In this document: in pieces, positions 18,922-29,273 of the stretch | Layout: each line of letters opens with the position of its first letter | Numbering within the stretch: position 1 is the first letter of the stretch | Assembly (NCBI GenBank): GCA_023379935.1 | Contig: JAMCPD010000024.1 | Coordinates: 53,325 to 117,324 of the forward strand | Direction: 5' to 3' | DNA length: 64,000 bases | DNA from: Actinomycetota bacterium | GTDB taxonomy: Bacteria; Actinomycetota; Acidimicrobiia; Acidimicrobiales; JAMCPD01 | The notes under the pieces: generated by a model | Databases searched by the model: none | What the model was told of the DNA's origin: nothing | What the model saw: the letters and a program-made list of their open reading frames with translations, nothing else | Position numbers and translations under genes: made by a program

Positions 18922-21900
18922 ATGGGTTTTTATAATGCAATGAAAAAGTCTATCTGTGCAGTAGCTGTCCTTATTATGATGTCTGGCTCCGTATTGGCAA
19001 CAATTCCGGGTACCGCTTGGGCTTCCGGTGTCAATAGTGTTAGCGTCACTGAAACATCCGCTGCTCAAGAAGCCTCCGGGGTGAGCTTTAGCGTGAGTTT
19101 TACAACTACCAACAGTTTATCAGCCGGAGATACCATTACTCTCTACTATCCGCTTGGACTTACTATTCCGTCATCAACAAGTGATTATGCAATATCCGAT
19201 ACTACCCACCCATCTGATTCCGGTACAGCTACCGGAGTAAGCTTTGGTGATGGCTATGTTGTGGTTAAAATACCTATAGCCATACCCGGTGGGGACGCTA
19301 TCTCCCTTGATATTTATGGTATTACCAATCCTTCCGCCGGTACCTATAATGTATGGGTTGCGACAGAAACCGATACTACCCCAATAGAAACTACATCACC
19401 ATTTAAAGTGACTTTACCCCAAGCGGTGTCGGTGCCTTCGACACTCAATGGAAATCCGAATCCTTCATTCACTACTCTTGCAGGAGGCGCCAACGGAGTA
19501 ATGTACGTGGTGGGCTTTGTACTGTCATCTACAGGTGCTTTAGTGGGGAGCCAAGGTACGATTACCCTTGCCGCTCCCCCCGGGACAGTATTCCCCCCAA
19601 CCTCAGGCAGTTACCTTTTGACGGATACGACTACAACCGGCATCAACGGTCCTCCACTGGATGTTTATCTGGCTTCTCCTTCTACTGTGACGGTGGTAAT
19701 GCCCCAAAATACCACCCACCTCGCTCAAGCGGGCGACTCTCTTGAGCTTACTATAGATGGTGTAGTCAACCCCGCCGCCAGTCCTTCTTCGGGATATGAG
19801 ATTGAAGTGAGCACTTCTTCGGATACGCTGCCCGCCTCGTCAAGCCCTTATGATATTTATACGCCTTTATCTGTAGGATCACCTACAATAACCCAAACCT
19901 CTACGGCAGCCGGTGCACAAGGTGTGGCATATGCCTTATCATTCGATACATCTTCAATGGGAAATTTGGTAGGCAATGACTCGTCAATCACTGTCACCGG
20001 ACCTCCCGGCACTGTGTTTCCCCCTTCTAGCTCCGACTATTTTATCTACGTAGGGTATTATGTGTGCCCTAGTTCCGGCGCCTCTTGCGGCGTAACGTTA
20101 TTTAACAATGGAGCAGGGGCAACTATAAGTCTGCCAAATCCCATCGGCTCGGGATCTCCCGTAGTACTAACTATTGGTGGAGTGACAAATCCTGATTATA
20201 CAATATCTGCTTCATCAGGTATATCCGTGGAAGTAAGCACCTCTTCTGATCTAATACCTATTCCATTTGCTAACTACCAAATTACCACTCCAAGTTCTGT
20301 TTCCACTCCGACGCTTTCTTCTTCCAGTACTACCGCAGCCGGCGCCAGTGGAGTAACTTATGATGTGAGCTTTACTGCTTCTTCTCAAGGCGGGTTAATA
20401 GGCGAGCCATCCTCATCGCAAGGACCTTATGGTTCCGTTACTTTACAGGCACCGTTTGGTACTGTTTTCCCAACTTCCACCTCTGACTATCTTGTCAAAG
20501 ACGGCTCCACGGCAGTTTGCGGAAGCGGATCTTCCGTACCCTCCGGCACACCTGCTTGCCTAAGTGTGCATTTGGCTTCAAACGGTTCCGTAGCGACCAT
20601 TGCGTTGCCCGCACCCCCTCCCCCCCCACACTTAGTTGGGCCTCAACTGCCAACATCTACGGTTGTTGTGCCCGCCGGAAGTACTGCAACTGTAACAGTT
20701 CAAGACGTGACCAACTCACCGGTCGTGTCTACCACCAATACCATAGATGTCAGCACTTCTTCTGATATTGTTCCCACACCGACATCTTCTTACTCAACAA
20801 CTGCTCCCAATGCACCGTCAGGTTTAAGTGTAGTCGAGTCTTCTGGTGGCACACCCGCGAACTCAAACAACAATAAACTGAACAGTGTTACATGTATAAC
20901 CGCTTCTTACTGTACCGCCGTTGGATACTACTACAACGGCACGGTTGATCAAACCCTGATCGAGTCATATAACGGAACATCATGGTTACTTGCAACAAGT
21001 CCAGATCCTTCAACTTCAACCAACAACTTCTTGGAAAGTGTCACCTGCACAAGTTCTACAGATTGTACCGCCGTTGGATACTATGTAAATGGCGGGGGAT
21101 ACGATCAAACCCTGATCGAGTCATACAACGGAACATCTTGGGTGGTTTCGACAAGTCCCAATCAAACCAACTCCGGTGCTACAACCAACAACTTCTTGGA
21201 AAGTGTCACCTGCACAAGTTCTACGGATTGTACCGCCGTTGGATACTATGTAAATGGCGGGGGATACGATCAAACCCTGATCGAGTCATATAACGGCACC
21301 GCTTGGTCGGTTGTGACCTCACCAAACACCGCCACTACGCAGAACAACTTCTTAGAAGGTGTTACATGCATAACCGCTTCTGACTGTACCGCCGGCGGAT
21401 ACTACTACAACGGCACGGTTGATCAAACCCTGATCGAGTCGTACAACGGCAGCACTTGGTCGGTTGTGACCTCACCAAACACCGCTACTACGCAGAACAA
21501 CTTCTTAGAAGGTGTAAGTTGTGTAACTTCCACGGACTGTACCGTCGTTGGATACTACTACAACGGCACGGTTGATCAAACCCTGATCGAGTCGTACAAC
21601 GGCACCGCTTGGTCGGTTGTGACCTCACCAAACACCGCTACTACGCAGAACAACTTCTTGGAAGGTGTTACATGTATAACCGCTTCTTACTGTACCGCCG
21701 TTGGATACTACTACAACGGCACGGTTGATCAAACCCTGATCGAGTCGTACAACGGAACATCATGGTCGGTTACAACAAGCCCGAATCAAACCGACTCAGG
21801 AACTGCAACCAACAACTCCTTGGAAGGTGTAAGTTGTGTAAGTTCCACGGACTGTACTGCCGTTGGATACTACTACGATGTTTCCATAAATCAAGTTCTG

Positions 21901-24900
21901 GTAGAGTCATATAACGGCACATCATGGTCGATTGTAAATGCTCAAGATGCAACCATACCTGGTACCGGTACAACATGGGCGGTCAACTTTTCAACCTCTA
22001 CAACAGGTGCGTTGATCAGTGGTATGGGTGCTGTTACTATATCTGCTCCTGTGTGTACGGTATTTCCTACCAGTACCTCCAACTACGTTGTGAAGGATAT
22101 CACTGCCGGTACTACCCCCACTGTCAACAACATTGTACTGGCTGCAAATGGCACAGCTGTGACGTTCATACTTGGTACGGATAATATCAACGCAGGTGAT
22201 TCGTTATCAGTAACAATAACCAATATGATAGATCCCATCTCTTCTGGTAGTGTGTATGTTGCAACTTCCTCTGATACGGCCGCCAGCAGCGGTTATACTA
22301 TAGCCGGTGCTGGTTCATCTTCAAATTGTGCCTCTGGTGTCAGCTTTGCTCAAACAACTACGCCTACCGTGACCTTGTCTACTACGACTTCTGAGGCAGC
22401 TATTGGTGTCAGTTATTCTGTTTCAACTATAACCTCTGCATTCGATCTTTCCGGAGGTTCAGGGAGTATGACCTTAGACGCACCGCTTGGAACAGTATTT
22501 CCCTCTTCAGCCAGCGATTACTCTGTCAGTGTTCCCACCTCTCCCGGTTCTGACGGAACGGCATCTTCTGTTATACTGTCAGACAATGCTGCTATGGCTA
22601 CGGTTACAGTATCGCAAACCATTTATGCCGGTAATACCATTGATCTGACAATAAATGATGTTACCAATCCGCCGGTTGTAAGTAGCGGTTTAAGTATCGG
22701 AGTTATGCTGTCATCACAGACTATCTCTACGTCTAATCCGATACAGTATGTAGCAATGGAGTCTCCGGTACAACAGTCCTCGTCATATTCAACCGTCTCA
22801 GGCGCTACCGTTACTCAACCAAAGGTCTTTTTGAACTCCACTTCTGCTTCCGCCAATGGAATTACTTACGTAGTTGGGGCTTCCAGTAGTATGCAAGCTT
22901 CCGCTACCGGTGGCTTGGTAGGCGGTACCGGAACGGTAACCGTGTCGGCTCCGCCCGGCACAGTACTTCCAACTGCCGTTTCGGCGTATCAAATAATAGA
23001 TATAACCAATGCTCATGCCAGCGGAACTGTCACTTCGCTGCTCCTAGCGGGCAACTCTGAGGTGGCAACGGTGACAGTTCCCAACAACATAGCAGCAGGT
23101 GATGTATGGTCATTAGGGATAGCGGGGGTTGTAAGTCCCGGAATAGTAACCAACACCGACACTGTATCGGTATATTCGTCTTCTGATACCGGCAACGTAG
23201 TGTCTTCATCCTACTCAATAACTCCGATGACTTCTTTGGGAGCGCTGGCGATAAAGAGCTTTAGTACCCTTGCCGGAAATGCCAGTGGCGTTACCTACCA
23301 AATTGGGTTTACGGCATCTTCAACCGGGGGGCTGGTTGGCGGAGTGGGTACCCTAACTTTGGTGGCACAACCTGGTACAGTATTCCCCGGGTTGACAAGT
23401 GATTATATGCTCAACGATTCCACCAACTCTTCCGGCACTGCCGCTCCCCAAAGCGTTATTGTGGCTTCGACCGGAAATTTAGTTACTATGATTATAGGTA
23501 TGGGGAACCCCGCGACAACTGTTGATGAAAATGCCGTAGTGCCGGGGGATAGCTTAACTTTGACTGTTGAAGATGTTACCAATGTTTATCCAAGCAGTGC
23601 GAATACTTTAAGTTTGAATACCTCCTCAGATGTATCGTCTGCGTCCACTTCCTACACGACCGATTCTCCTAATTCGGTTGGAGGTCCAATAGTTAATGGG
23701 TCTCCAACAGCCACACCTACCGTAACACTTTCTTCATACGGTACTGATTTAACAGGTATCACTTATACCGTAAGTTTTGCGACATCTGCTTTGGGAGAGT
23801 TAATAGATGGATTTAGTTATATAGTATTGTCACTTCCGCCCGGTACAGTCCTTCCGTCATCAACCAGTAACTATTCGATAACAGCAGGCGGTACTCCTCT
23901 TCCTTCTCCGGTTTCAGTAGTTCTAGCGAACGACAATGCCACCGCCACTGTTATGCTTGCCCAGTCATCTCCTTCGGGTGGCCTTGGAGCAGGTGACTCT
24001 ACTAATGTGGTTGTGAAAATCACAGGGGTAGTCAACCCATCAACTGAGAGCAGTAGCTATACCCTTAGTTTGAGTACCTCTTCTGATATAGTGCCTACGA
24101 CAACTGCTTCTTATACTCTTTCTGCAGCTCCTATTGTTACTTCTATCTTCCCAACAGCCGGACTTATGCAAGGTGGTACTTTAGTCAATATAACCGGTTA
24201 TAATTTTCTTGAATACAATCCGATAGTCTCGCCACCGCTTCCAACTGTCGACTTTGGATCTAACAATCCGGCTACGGGCGTTTCCTGTTCTTCAACTACC
24301 ACCTGCACCGTTGTATCACCTCCGGCTCCACCTGGTGGAGGAGCTGTATCGTTAACGGTTACGACAGTAGATGGCACATCGACACCGGTTAGTTTTACGT
24401 ACGCAAATGCACCTGTTATACAAAGCGTGCAGTTTTCAAACAACTCTGTTACCTGTTCAACCAACTGTACCTATACCTTAACTGTTGACGGCTCAGGATT
24501 TGGTTCTCCGACTATTACGGTTCCCTGCAGTTCGAGCTGTAATGCCAGCAACTTTGCCACAATGGACTATGCAAAAGCTACTCCTTTTCAAAACAACCTC
24601 ACATATCAAACTTGGACCAATAGCCAGATTGTAGTCGGCGGCTTTACCGGGACCCCCGGCGATGGTGTGGATGTTACTTTGTGGAATTCCGCCACTTATC
24701 TTGGAGCCGCATGGGGTGGAAATATTCCGATTGCGCCAGTGGGCACTCCTCAGATCACCTCTGTTAGTTTTTCCGGATCAGGTGCGACTACCCAGATGAC
24801 GGTCAATGGCTCAGGATTTGGCTCAGCGCCAACACAACTCGGCTCGGGTCCTTTTACCGGGGACATTAATCAGTTTGAGTTTGTGGATTGGCGTTGGTAT

Positions 24901-27873
24901 GACTGTGGTAGCGGTTCAAATACCACTAACAATGAAGGGATTGGACAAGGCAGTTTTATGGCCGGTTTTAATGGTTGGGGTGCTTCCAACCCCAATGCTG
25001 ATTTACCCAATTCTGTAACCTTAAACTACCAATCTTGGAGCAATACACAGATTGTTGTCAACGGTTTTTCAAGTAGCTATGGACAGGGTTGCAATCTGTT
25101 ATCTCCTGGTGACCCAATATCAATAACGGTTTGGAACAGTTCCGATACTTCTGCTACCGGGCCTCAGACAACTTGGGCGACTTCCAGCGAGCTTCCGGTG
25201 ATCTCCTCGATTGCTCCGGCCTCGGGCCCGGTTTCGGGGGGAACAGCGGTTGACATTACCGGATCAAATTTTGTGACTTCATCATACAATACCGCTGTTT
25301 ATTTTGGTGCAATGAGCGCAGGTAACGTCTCTTGTTCTACTACGACCTCATGTACCGCAACTTCTCCAACCGGACCATTCGGTGGCGGAACGGTTGCTAT
25401 AACTTTACAAACTCCCGTCGGGGCTTCAAATGGGGAAAGTTTTAGCTATATCCCATCTCCCACCATCTCTTCAATTACTCCGGCTTCCGGTTTAGTTACA
25501 GGCGGTACAACCGTGACACTCACCGGCACCGCTTTTTCAACCGCAACGGGTGCAACAACCGTTGACTTTGGTTCGGGCAATCCGGCTACGGGCGTTTCCT
25601 GTTCTACTACGACCTCTTGCACAGCCACTTCACCGCCTGGGCCGTCAAACGGCGGACCGGTGTTTGTGACGGCAACCACCTCAGGCGGATCGTCCGGTGG
25701 TATAAGTTTTGACTATACTTTGCCTGCTCCCACCGTCTCCTCTTTGGCACCCGATTATGGTCCTTCGGCGGGCGGAACATCGGTAGCCATATCGGGAACC
25801 AACTTTTCAACTTCGTATGGCGGGACAACTGTTTTGTTTGGAACAACAGCCGCAACATCTGTAACTTGTTCTTCTACGACATCTTGCACAGTCACTTCTC
25901 CGGCCGGGCCGTCAAACGGGGGAACCATTGAGGTAACGGTTACAACTGGAGGGGGCGCATCCAACCCTGTTCCCTTTACCTATACAACCACTTCAACTCC
26001 TACTGTTGCCTCACTTGTACCCAACTACGGTCCTGTTGCCGGTGGAACATCGGTAGCCATATCGGGAACCAACTTCTCCACAGCCTCGGGTGGAACAACT
26101 GTTTTGTTTGGAACAACCGCCGCAACATCTGTTTCCTGTTCTTCTACGACCTCTTGCACAGCCACTTCTCCGGCCGGGCCGTCAAATGGAGGAACTATTG
26201 AGGTAACGGTTACAACTGGAGGGGGTACATCCAACCAGGTTCCCTTTACCTATACAACCAGTTCAACTCCTACTGTTGCCTCACTTGTACCCAACTACGG
26301 TCCTTCGGCGGGTGGAACATCGGTAACCATATCGGGAACCAACTTCTCCACAGCCTCGGGTGGAACAACCGTTTTGTTTGGAACAACAGCAGCAACATCT
26401 GTAACTTGTTCTTCCACAACCTCTTGTACAGTCACTTCTCCGGCCGGGCCGTCAAATGGAGGAACTATTGAGGTAACGGTTACAACTGCAGGGGGTACAT
26501 CCAACCAGGTTCCCTTTACCTATACAGTATCCGCTCCACCCGTCAGTTCCACTCCAATCGGCTATGTTCCCTTATCAACCCCATCGCGTATATGCGATAC
26601 GAGAGCATACACTTCCTCGGGGATAAATGATCAATGCACCGGTGAAACTCTCACCCCATCAAATCAAACACTTACTATTGCCGTAGCCGGGTATCAAGGA
26701 ACCGGGGGCGCAGGAGACATAGTGCCGTCGAATGCTACAGCGGTAGTTTTAAACGTTACGGAGGGGAGCAGTACTACCGGTGGATTCTTGACTGTTTATC
26801 CGGCGGGAAGTTCAATGCCAATGACCTCCAGCTTAAATTTCGCTCCCTCACCTCCGGCCGGACCGATAGCCAACCTGGTGCAGGTTGGACTTGGGGCGAC
26901 AGGAAACAATGTGGGTAAAATCTCTATTACCAATCACAGTGGCGATACTAATCTCATTGTGGATGTTATGGGTTATTTCGCCCCCGTATCATCATCGGGT
27001 GAAGGCAGTTTTCTGCCTTTGTCTACCCCATCTCGGATATGTGACACCAGAGCACCAAACGGGAGTTCAATTGTTCAAAACCAATGCACTGGCCAGAGCC
27101 TGGTGGCGGGTACGTCATCACAGACATTGACGCTTCATGTGGCCGGATATCAAGGAACTGGCGGTTCCGCCGATATGGTACCGTCAGGTGCTACCGCAGT
27201 AGTGTTGAATGTTACAGAAGCCGACAATACCAACGGCGGATTCTTAACTGTCTATCCGGCTGGCGCTTCTCTTCCAAAGACCTCCAACCTGAACTTCACT
27301 CCCCGTAGTGGGGTTTTGGCAAATGGGGTTATAGTCGGACTGTCCTCAACAGGTAGTATATCTATTTACAGCCACACAGGTTCTGTCGATGTGGCAGTAG
27401 ATGTTATGGGCTATTTTACAGCTTCAGGTGGTACCGGTTCTACATTTTATCCTTTGTCCACTCCATCGCGTATATGTGACAGCCGACCATCAAACGGGAG
27501 TTCAATTATTCAAAATCAATGTACGGGCAAGAGCCTGGTGGCGGGTACGTCATCACAGACATTGACGCTTGATGTGGCCGGATATCCAGGAACCGGTGGT
27601 GGAGGAGACACTGTTCCATCAGGTGCCAGTGCAGTTGTGTTGAACGTTACAGAAGCCGACAATACCAGCGGCGGGTTCTTAACCGTTTATCCGGCAGGCG
27701 GTTCTCTTCCAAAGACCTCCAACCTGAACTTCACTCCAACCTCAGGGGCGTTACCAAACTTTGTTACGGTCGCATTGGGGACCGGAAGCAGTGTCGGGGA
27801 GATATCTATCTTTAACCATGCAGGCTCAACTGATGTAGCGGTAGATGTAGTGGGATACTACTATTCTCCATGA
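18922..27873 (+). CDS. Giant secreted multi-repeat surface protein (2983 residues)
   Basis: A signal peptide (residues 1-35, 'MKKSICAVAVLIMMSG' ending near 'GTAWASG') precedes four kinds of modules. (1) About nine copies of a ~130-170-residue Ser/Thr-rich domain with the recurring pattern 'GVTY.VSF..SS.G.L', 'APPGTVFP', 'S.SDY', '..STSSD' (about 35-645 and 1010-1735). (2) Seven ~51-residue propeller-like repeats (about 650-1008). (3) IPT/TIG repeats (about 1735-2535), the last three nearly identical. (4) Three C-terminal ~145-residue domains ('STPSRICDTR', 'AVVLNVTE', 'GFLTVYPAG', 'VDVMGYF') common in actinobacterial secreted proteins. No LPXTG or C-terminal anchor is visible. Probably extracellular adhesion or matrix; function inferred only. 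Confidence 0.9.
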   Translation: MGFYNAMKKSICAVAVLIMMSGSVLATIPGTAWASGVNSVSVTETSAAQEASGVSFSVSFTTTNSLSAGDTITLYYPLGLTIPSSTSDYAISDTTHPSDSGTATGVSFGDGYVVVKIPIAIPGGDAISLDIYGITNPSAGTYNVWVATETDTTPIETTSPFKVTLPQAVSVPSTLNGNPNPSFTTLAGGANGVMYVVGFVLSSTGALVGSQGTITLAAPPGTVFPPTSGSYLLTDTTTTGINGPPLDVYLASPSTVTVVMPQNTTHLAQAGDSLELTIDGVVNPAASPSSGYEIEVSTSSDTLPASSSPYDIYTPLSVGSPTITQTSTAAGAQGVAYALSFDTSSMGNLVGNDSSITVTGPPGTVFPPSSSDYFIYVGYYVCPSSGASCGVTLFNNGAGATISLPNPIGSGSPVVLTIGGVTNPDYTISASSGISVEVSTSSDLIPIPFANYQITTPSSVSTPTLSSSSTTAAGASGVTYDVSFTASSQGGLIGEPSSSQGPYGSVTLQAPFGTVFPTSTSDYLVKDGSTAVCGSGSSVPSGTPACLSVHLASNGSVATIALPAPPPPPHLVGPQLPTSTVVVPAGSTATVTVQDVTNSPVVSTTNTIDVSTSSDIVPTPTSSYSTTAPNAPSGLSVVESSGGTPANSNNNKLNSVTCITASYCTAVGYYYNGTVDQTLIESYNGTSWLLATSPDPSTSTNNFLESVTCTSSTDCTAVGYYVNGGGYDQTLIESYNGTSWVVSTSPNQTNSGATTNNFLESVTCTSSTDCTAVGYYVNGGGYDQTLIESYNGTAWSVVTSPNTATTQNNFLEGVTCITASDCTAGGYYYNGTVDQTLIESYNGSTWSVVTSPNTATTQNNFLEGVSCVTSTDCTVVGYYYNGTVDQTLIESYNGTAWSVVTSPNTATTQNNFLEGVTCITASYCTAVGYYYNGTVDQTLIESYNGTSWSVTTSPNQTDSGTATNNSLEGVSCVSSTDCTAVGYYYDVSINQVLVESYNGTSWSIVNAQDATIPGTGTTWAVNFSTSTTGALISGMGAVTISAPVCTVFPTSTSNYVVKDITAGTTPTVNNIVLAANGTAVTFILGTDNINAGDSLSVTITNMIDPISSGSVYVATSSDTAASSGYTIAGAGSSSNCASGVSFAQTTTPTVTLSTTTSEAAIGVSYSVSTITSAFDLSGGSGSMTLDAPLGTVFPSSASDYSVSVPTSPGSDGTASSVILSDNAAMATVTVSQTIYAGNTIDLTINDVTNPPVVSSGLSIGVMLSSQTISTSNPIQYVAMESPVQQSSSYSTVSGATVTQPKVFLNSTSASANGITYVVGASSSMQASATGGLVGGTGTVTVSAPPGTVLPTAVSAYQIIDITNAHASGTVTSLLLAGNSEVATVTVPNNIAAGDVWSLGIAGVVSPGIVTNTDTVSVYSSSDTGNVVSSSYSITPMTSLGALAIKSFSTLAGNASGVTYQIGFTASSTGGLVGGVGTLTLVAQPGTVFPGLTSDYMLNDSTNSSGTAAPQSVIVASTGNLVTMIIGMGNPATTVDENAVVPGDSLTLTVEDVTNVYPSSANTLSLNTSSDVSSASTSYTTDSPNSVGGPIVNGSPTATPTVTLSSYGTDLTGITYTVSFATSALGELIDGFSYIVLSLPPGTVLPSSTSNYSITAGGTPLPSPVSVVLANDNATATVMLAQSSPSGGLGAGDSTNVVVKITGVVNPSTESSSYTLSLSTSSDIVPTTTASYTLSAAPIVTSIFPTAGLMQGGTLVNITGYNFLEYNPIVSPPLPTVDFGSNNPATGVSCSSTTTCTVVSPPAPPGGGAVSLTVTTVDGTSTPVSFTYANAPVIQSVQFSNNSVTCSTNCTYTLTVDGSGFGSPTITVPCSSSCNASNFATMDYAKATPFQNNLTYQTWTNSQIVVGGFTGTPGDGVDVTLWNSATYLGAAWGGNIPIAPVGTPQITSVSFSGSGATTQMTVNGSGFGSAPTQLGSGPFTGDINQFEFVDWRWYDCGSGSNTTNNEGIGQGSFMAGFNGWGASNPNADLPNSVTLNYQSWSNTQIVVNGFSSSYGQGCNLLSPGDPISITVWNSSDTSATGPQTTWATSSELPVISSIAPASGPVSGGTAVDITGSNFVTSSYNTAVYFGAMSAGNVSCSTTTSCTATSPTGPFGGGTVAITLQTPVGASNGESFSYIPSPTISSITPASGLVTGGTTVTLTGTAFSTATGATTVDFGSGNPATGVSCSTTTSCTATSPPGPSNGGPVFVTATTSGGSSGGISFDYTLPAPTVSSLAPDYGPSAGGTSVAISGTNFSTSYGGTTVLFGTTAATSVTCSSTTSCTVTSPAGPSNGGTIEVTVTTGGGASNPVPFTYTTTSTPTVASLVPNYGPVAGGTSVAISGTNFSTASGGTTVLFGTTAATSVSCSSTTSCTATSPAGPSNGGTIEVTVTTGGGTSNQVPFTYTTSSTPTVASLVPNYGPSAGGTSVTISGTNFSTASGGTTVLFGTTAATSVTCSSTTSCTVTSPAGPSNGGTIEVTVTTAGGTSNQVPFTYTVSAPPVSSTPIGYVPLSTPSRICDTRAYTSSGINDQCTGETLTPSNQTLTIAVAGYQGTGGAGDIVPSNATAVVLNVTEGSSTTGGFLTVYPAGSSMPMTSSLNFAPSPPAGPIANLVQVGLGATGNNVGKISITNHSGDTNLIVDVMGYFAPVSSSGEGSFLPLSTPSRICDTRAPNGSSIVQNQCTGQSLVAGTSSQTLTLHVAGYQGTGGSADMVPSGATAVVLNVTEADNTNGGFLTVYPAGASLPKTSNLNFTPRSGVLANGVIVGLSSTGSISIYSHTGSVDVAVDVMGYFTASGGTGSTFYPLSTPSRICDSRPSNGSSIIQNQCTGKSLVAGTSSQTLTLDVAGYPGTGGGGDTVPSGASAVVLNVTEADNTSGGFLTVYPAGGSLPKTSNLNFTPTSGALPNFVTVALGTGSSVGEISIFNHAGSTDVAVDVVGYYYSP
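20871..21940 (+). repeat. Seven tandem ~155-bp repeats (propeller-like blades)
   Basis: Seven in-frame units share 'NNFLE.V.C..S.DCTAVGYY', 'DQTLIESYNGT.W' and 'TSPN'. Long stretches are identical between copies at the DNA level, so expansion or homogenisation was recent. Each unit has a C-x5-C pair. Seven copies would fit a closed seven-bladed beta-propeller. Confidence 0.85.
25720..26530 (+). repeat. Three tandem 270-bp IPT/TIG-domain repeats
   Basis: Units begin near 25720, 25990 and 26260, and corresponding positions recur at exactly 270 bp (90 residues). They encode 'GTSVAISGTNFST..GGTTVLFGTTAA' type IPT/TIG folds and differ by only scattered bases. More divergent TIG copies lie upstream (about 24130-25720). 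Confidence 0.85.
26557..27873 (+). repeat. Three tandem ~435-bp C-terminal domain repeats
   Basis: Three copies of the module running from '.PLSTPSRICDTR' to 'VDV.GYF', at about 26557-26985, 26998-27420 and 27430-27873. Copies two and three are the most similar to each other (identical 'CTG.SLVAGTSSQTLTL' segments). Confidence 0.85.
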
Positions 27874-27910
27874 TAGTTACAAGTTGACACTTAGGTTAAT
27901 TGGGTAATAG

Positions 27911-29230
27911 GTGAAAGACTGGATTACAAGAGATGAAGCAGTTGTCTGGCATGGCTTTACTCAGATGTCTTGTTTTGGAGACAATGCTCCTGTAATTGTC
28001 GACAGTGCTGAGGGGCGTGAACTTATTGATGTCCAAGGCAATCATTATTTTGATGCAATATCTTCACTTTGGGTTATGACTCTTGGACATAAGGTACCTG
28101 AACTTGATCATGCAATTGCAGAACAGTTGGGCAAGGTGGCGCACTCTACGATGCTAGGAAATGGCAATTCCAAGGTTGTGGAACTGGCTGAAGCTTTGGC
28201 CCCTGTGGTTCCCGTAGAAACCCCCCACTTTTTGTTTGCCTCCGATGGCGCTTGTGCTGTTGAACAAGCTTTAAAGATTGCATTTCAGTATTGGGTCAAT
28301 CGTGGCGAGTCAAGAGATGAGGGGGGAGAGGTTGACGGTAGGACCACAAGAACTACCTACTTAACTTTGGGCAGTGCCTATCATGGCGATACGATGGGGG
28401 CGTTGTCACTTGGGGCCAGTGGTTTTGGGACAGAACTGTTTGATCCGTTACGCTTTTCAGTACTTAGAACACCCGGATATGAAGATGAGGAATGGCTGGA
28501 AAAAGCTTTGAAGGTTTTAGATGAGAACGTGAATCGCTTGGCGGCAGTTGTTATGGAGCCACTGGTTCAGGCAGCTTCAGGAGTTTTGGTTGCTTCGCCT
28601 CGGGATGTAGAGGTTTTCGGGAAGCAAGTTCAGGCCAGGGGGGTATTGTTGATCTGTGATGAAGTTGCAACTGGATTTGGCAGGACAGGAGCAATGTTTG
28701 CTTCTGAAATATGCGGACTTGAACCTGATCTTATGTGCTTGGGTAAGGGGATAACCGGAGGGTATCTGCCGATGTCTGCCACAGTGGCTTCGATGCAGGT
28801 TTATGAAGCTTTTTTAGGTGAAGATCTTTCCGACAAGACATTTTATCACGGTCATTCTTATGGCGGAAATGCTTTGTGTGCGGCTGTAGCACTGGAACAC
28901 TTAAAACTTTTACAACGCCAAAATATACTTGAGCATGTGAAAGTGATTGCATCAGAACTTTCAAAGATTTTAGCAGGCCATATCGCCCCCATGAAAACAG
29001 TCAAAGCCATACGTCAACAAGGATTGATGGTTGGCATTGAGCTTAACCCGTCGGATGATGATCCGCTATTGGCCAGAAAGGTTTGTGCGACCGCAGTGCG
29101 AAAAGGAGTTTTGACAAGACCACTCGGGCTTGTGCTAACCCTGGTTTTGCCTTTGACTACTACCGTTGCTGAGTTGTACAAAGTTGTTTATGTAATAAAA
29201 CAAGCGATTGTTGAGGTGGCCGGTGAGTAG
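27911..29230 (+). CDS. bioA: Adenosylmethionine-8-amino-7-oxononanoate aminotransferase
   Basis: PLP transaminase that converts KAPA to DAPA in biotin synthesis. 439 residues: 'VVWHGFTQMSCFGD' entry motif, 'DAISSLWVMTLGHKVPELDHAI', 'FLFASDGACAVEQALKIAFQYW', 'LGSAYHGDTMGALSLGA', 'LICDEVATGFGRTG', PLP Lys in 'LMCLGKGITGGYLPMSATV', and 'FYHGHSYGGNALCAAVAL'. GTG start. TTGACA lies at 27884-27889 upstream. Overlaps bioF; bioB and bioD are not in the window. Confidence 0.95.
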   Translation: MKDWITRDEAVVWHGFTQMSCFGDNAPVIVDSAEGRELIDVQGNHYFDAISSLWVMTLGHKVPELDHAIAEQLGKVAHSTMLGNGNSKVVELAEALAPVVPVETPHFLFASDGACAVEQALKIAFQYWVNRGESRDEGGEVDGRTTRTTYLTLGSAYHGDTMGALSLGASGFGTELFDPLRFSVLRTPGYEDEEWLEKALKVLDENVNRLAAVVMEPLVQAASGVLVASPRDVEVFGKQVQARGVLLICDEVATGFGRTGAMFASEICGLEPDLMCLGKGITGGYLPMSATVASMQVYEAFLGEDLSDKTFYHGHSYGGNALCAAVALEHLKLLQRQNILEHVKVIASELSKILAGHIAPMKTVKAIRQQGLMVGIELNPSDDDPLLARKVCATAVRKGVLTRPLGLVLTLVLPLTTTVAELYKVVYVIKQAIVEVAGE

Positions 29231-29273
29231 CATACAAGATGGCAGGAGAGAGGCTAACGGGAGAAATGGCCGG

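Noticed and set aside
20871..21940. Repeat array as CRISPR
   Set aside because: Repeats are ~155 bp, in frame and coding, without spacer organisation; no cas genes in the window.
25755..26504. Three antisense frames of about 70 codons at 270-bp spacing as real genes
   Set aside because: They mirror the tandem TIG repeats and Thr/Ser/Gly-rich codons; no start signals or independent protein character.
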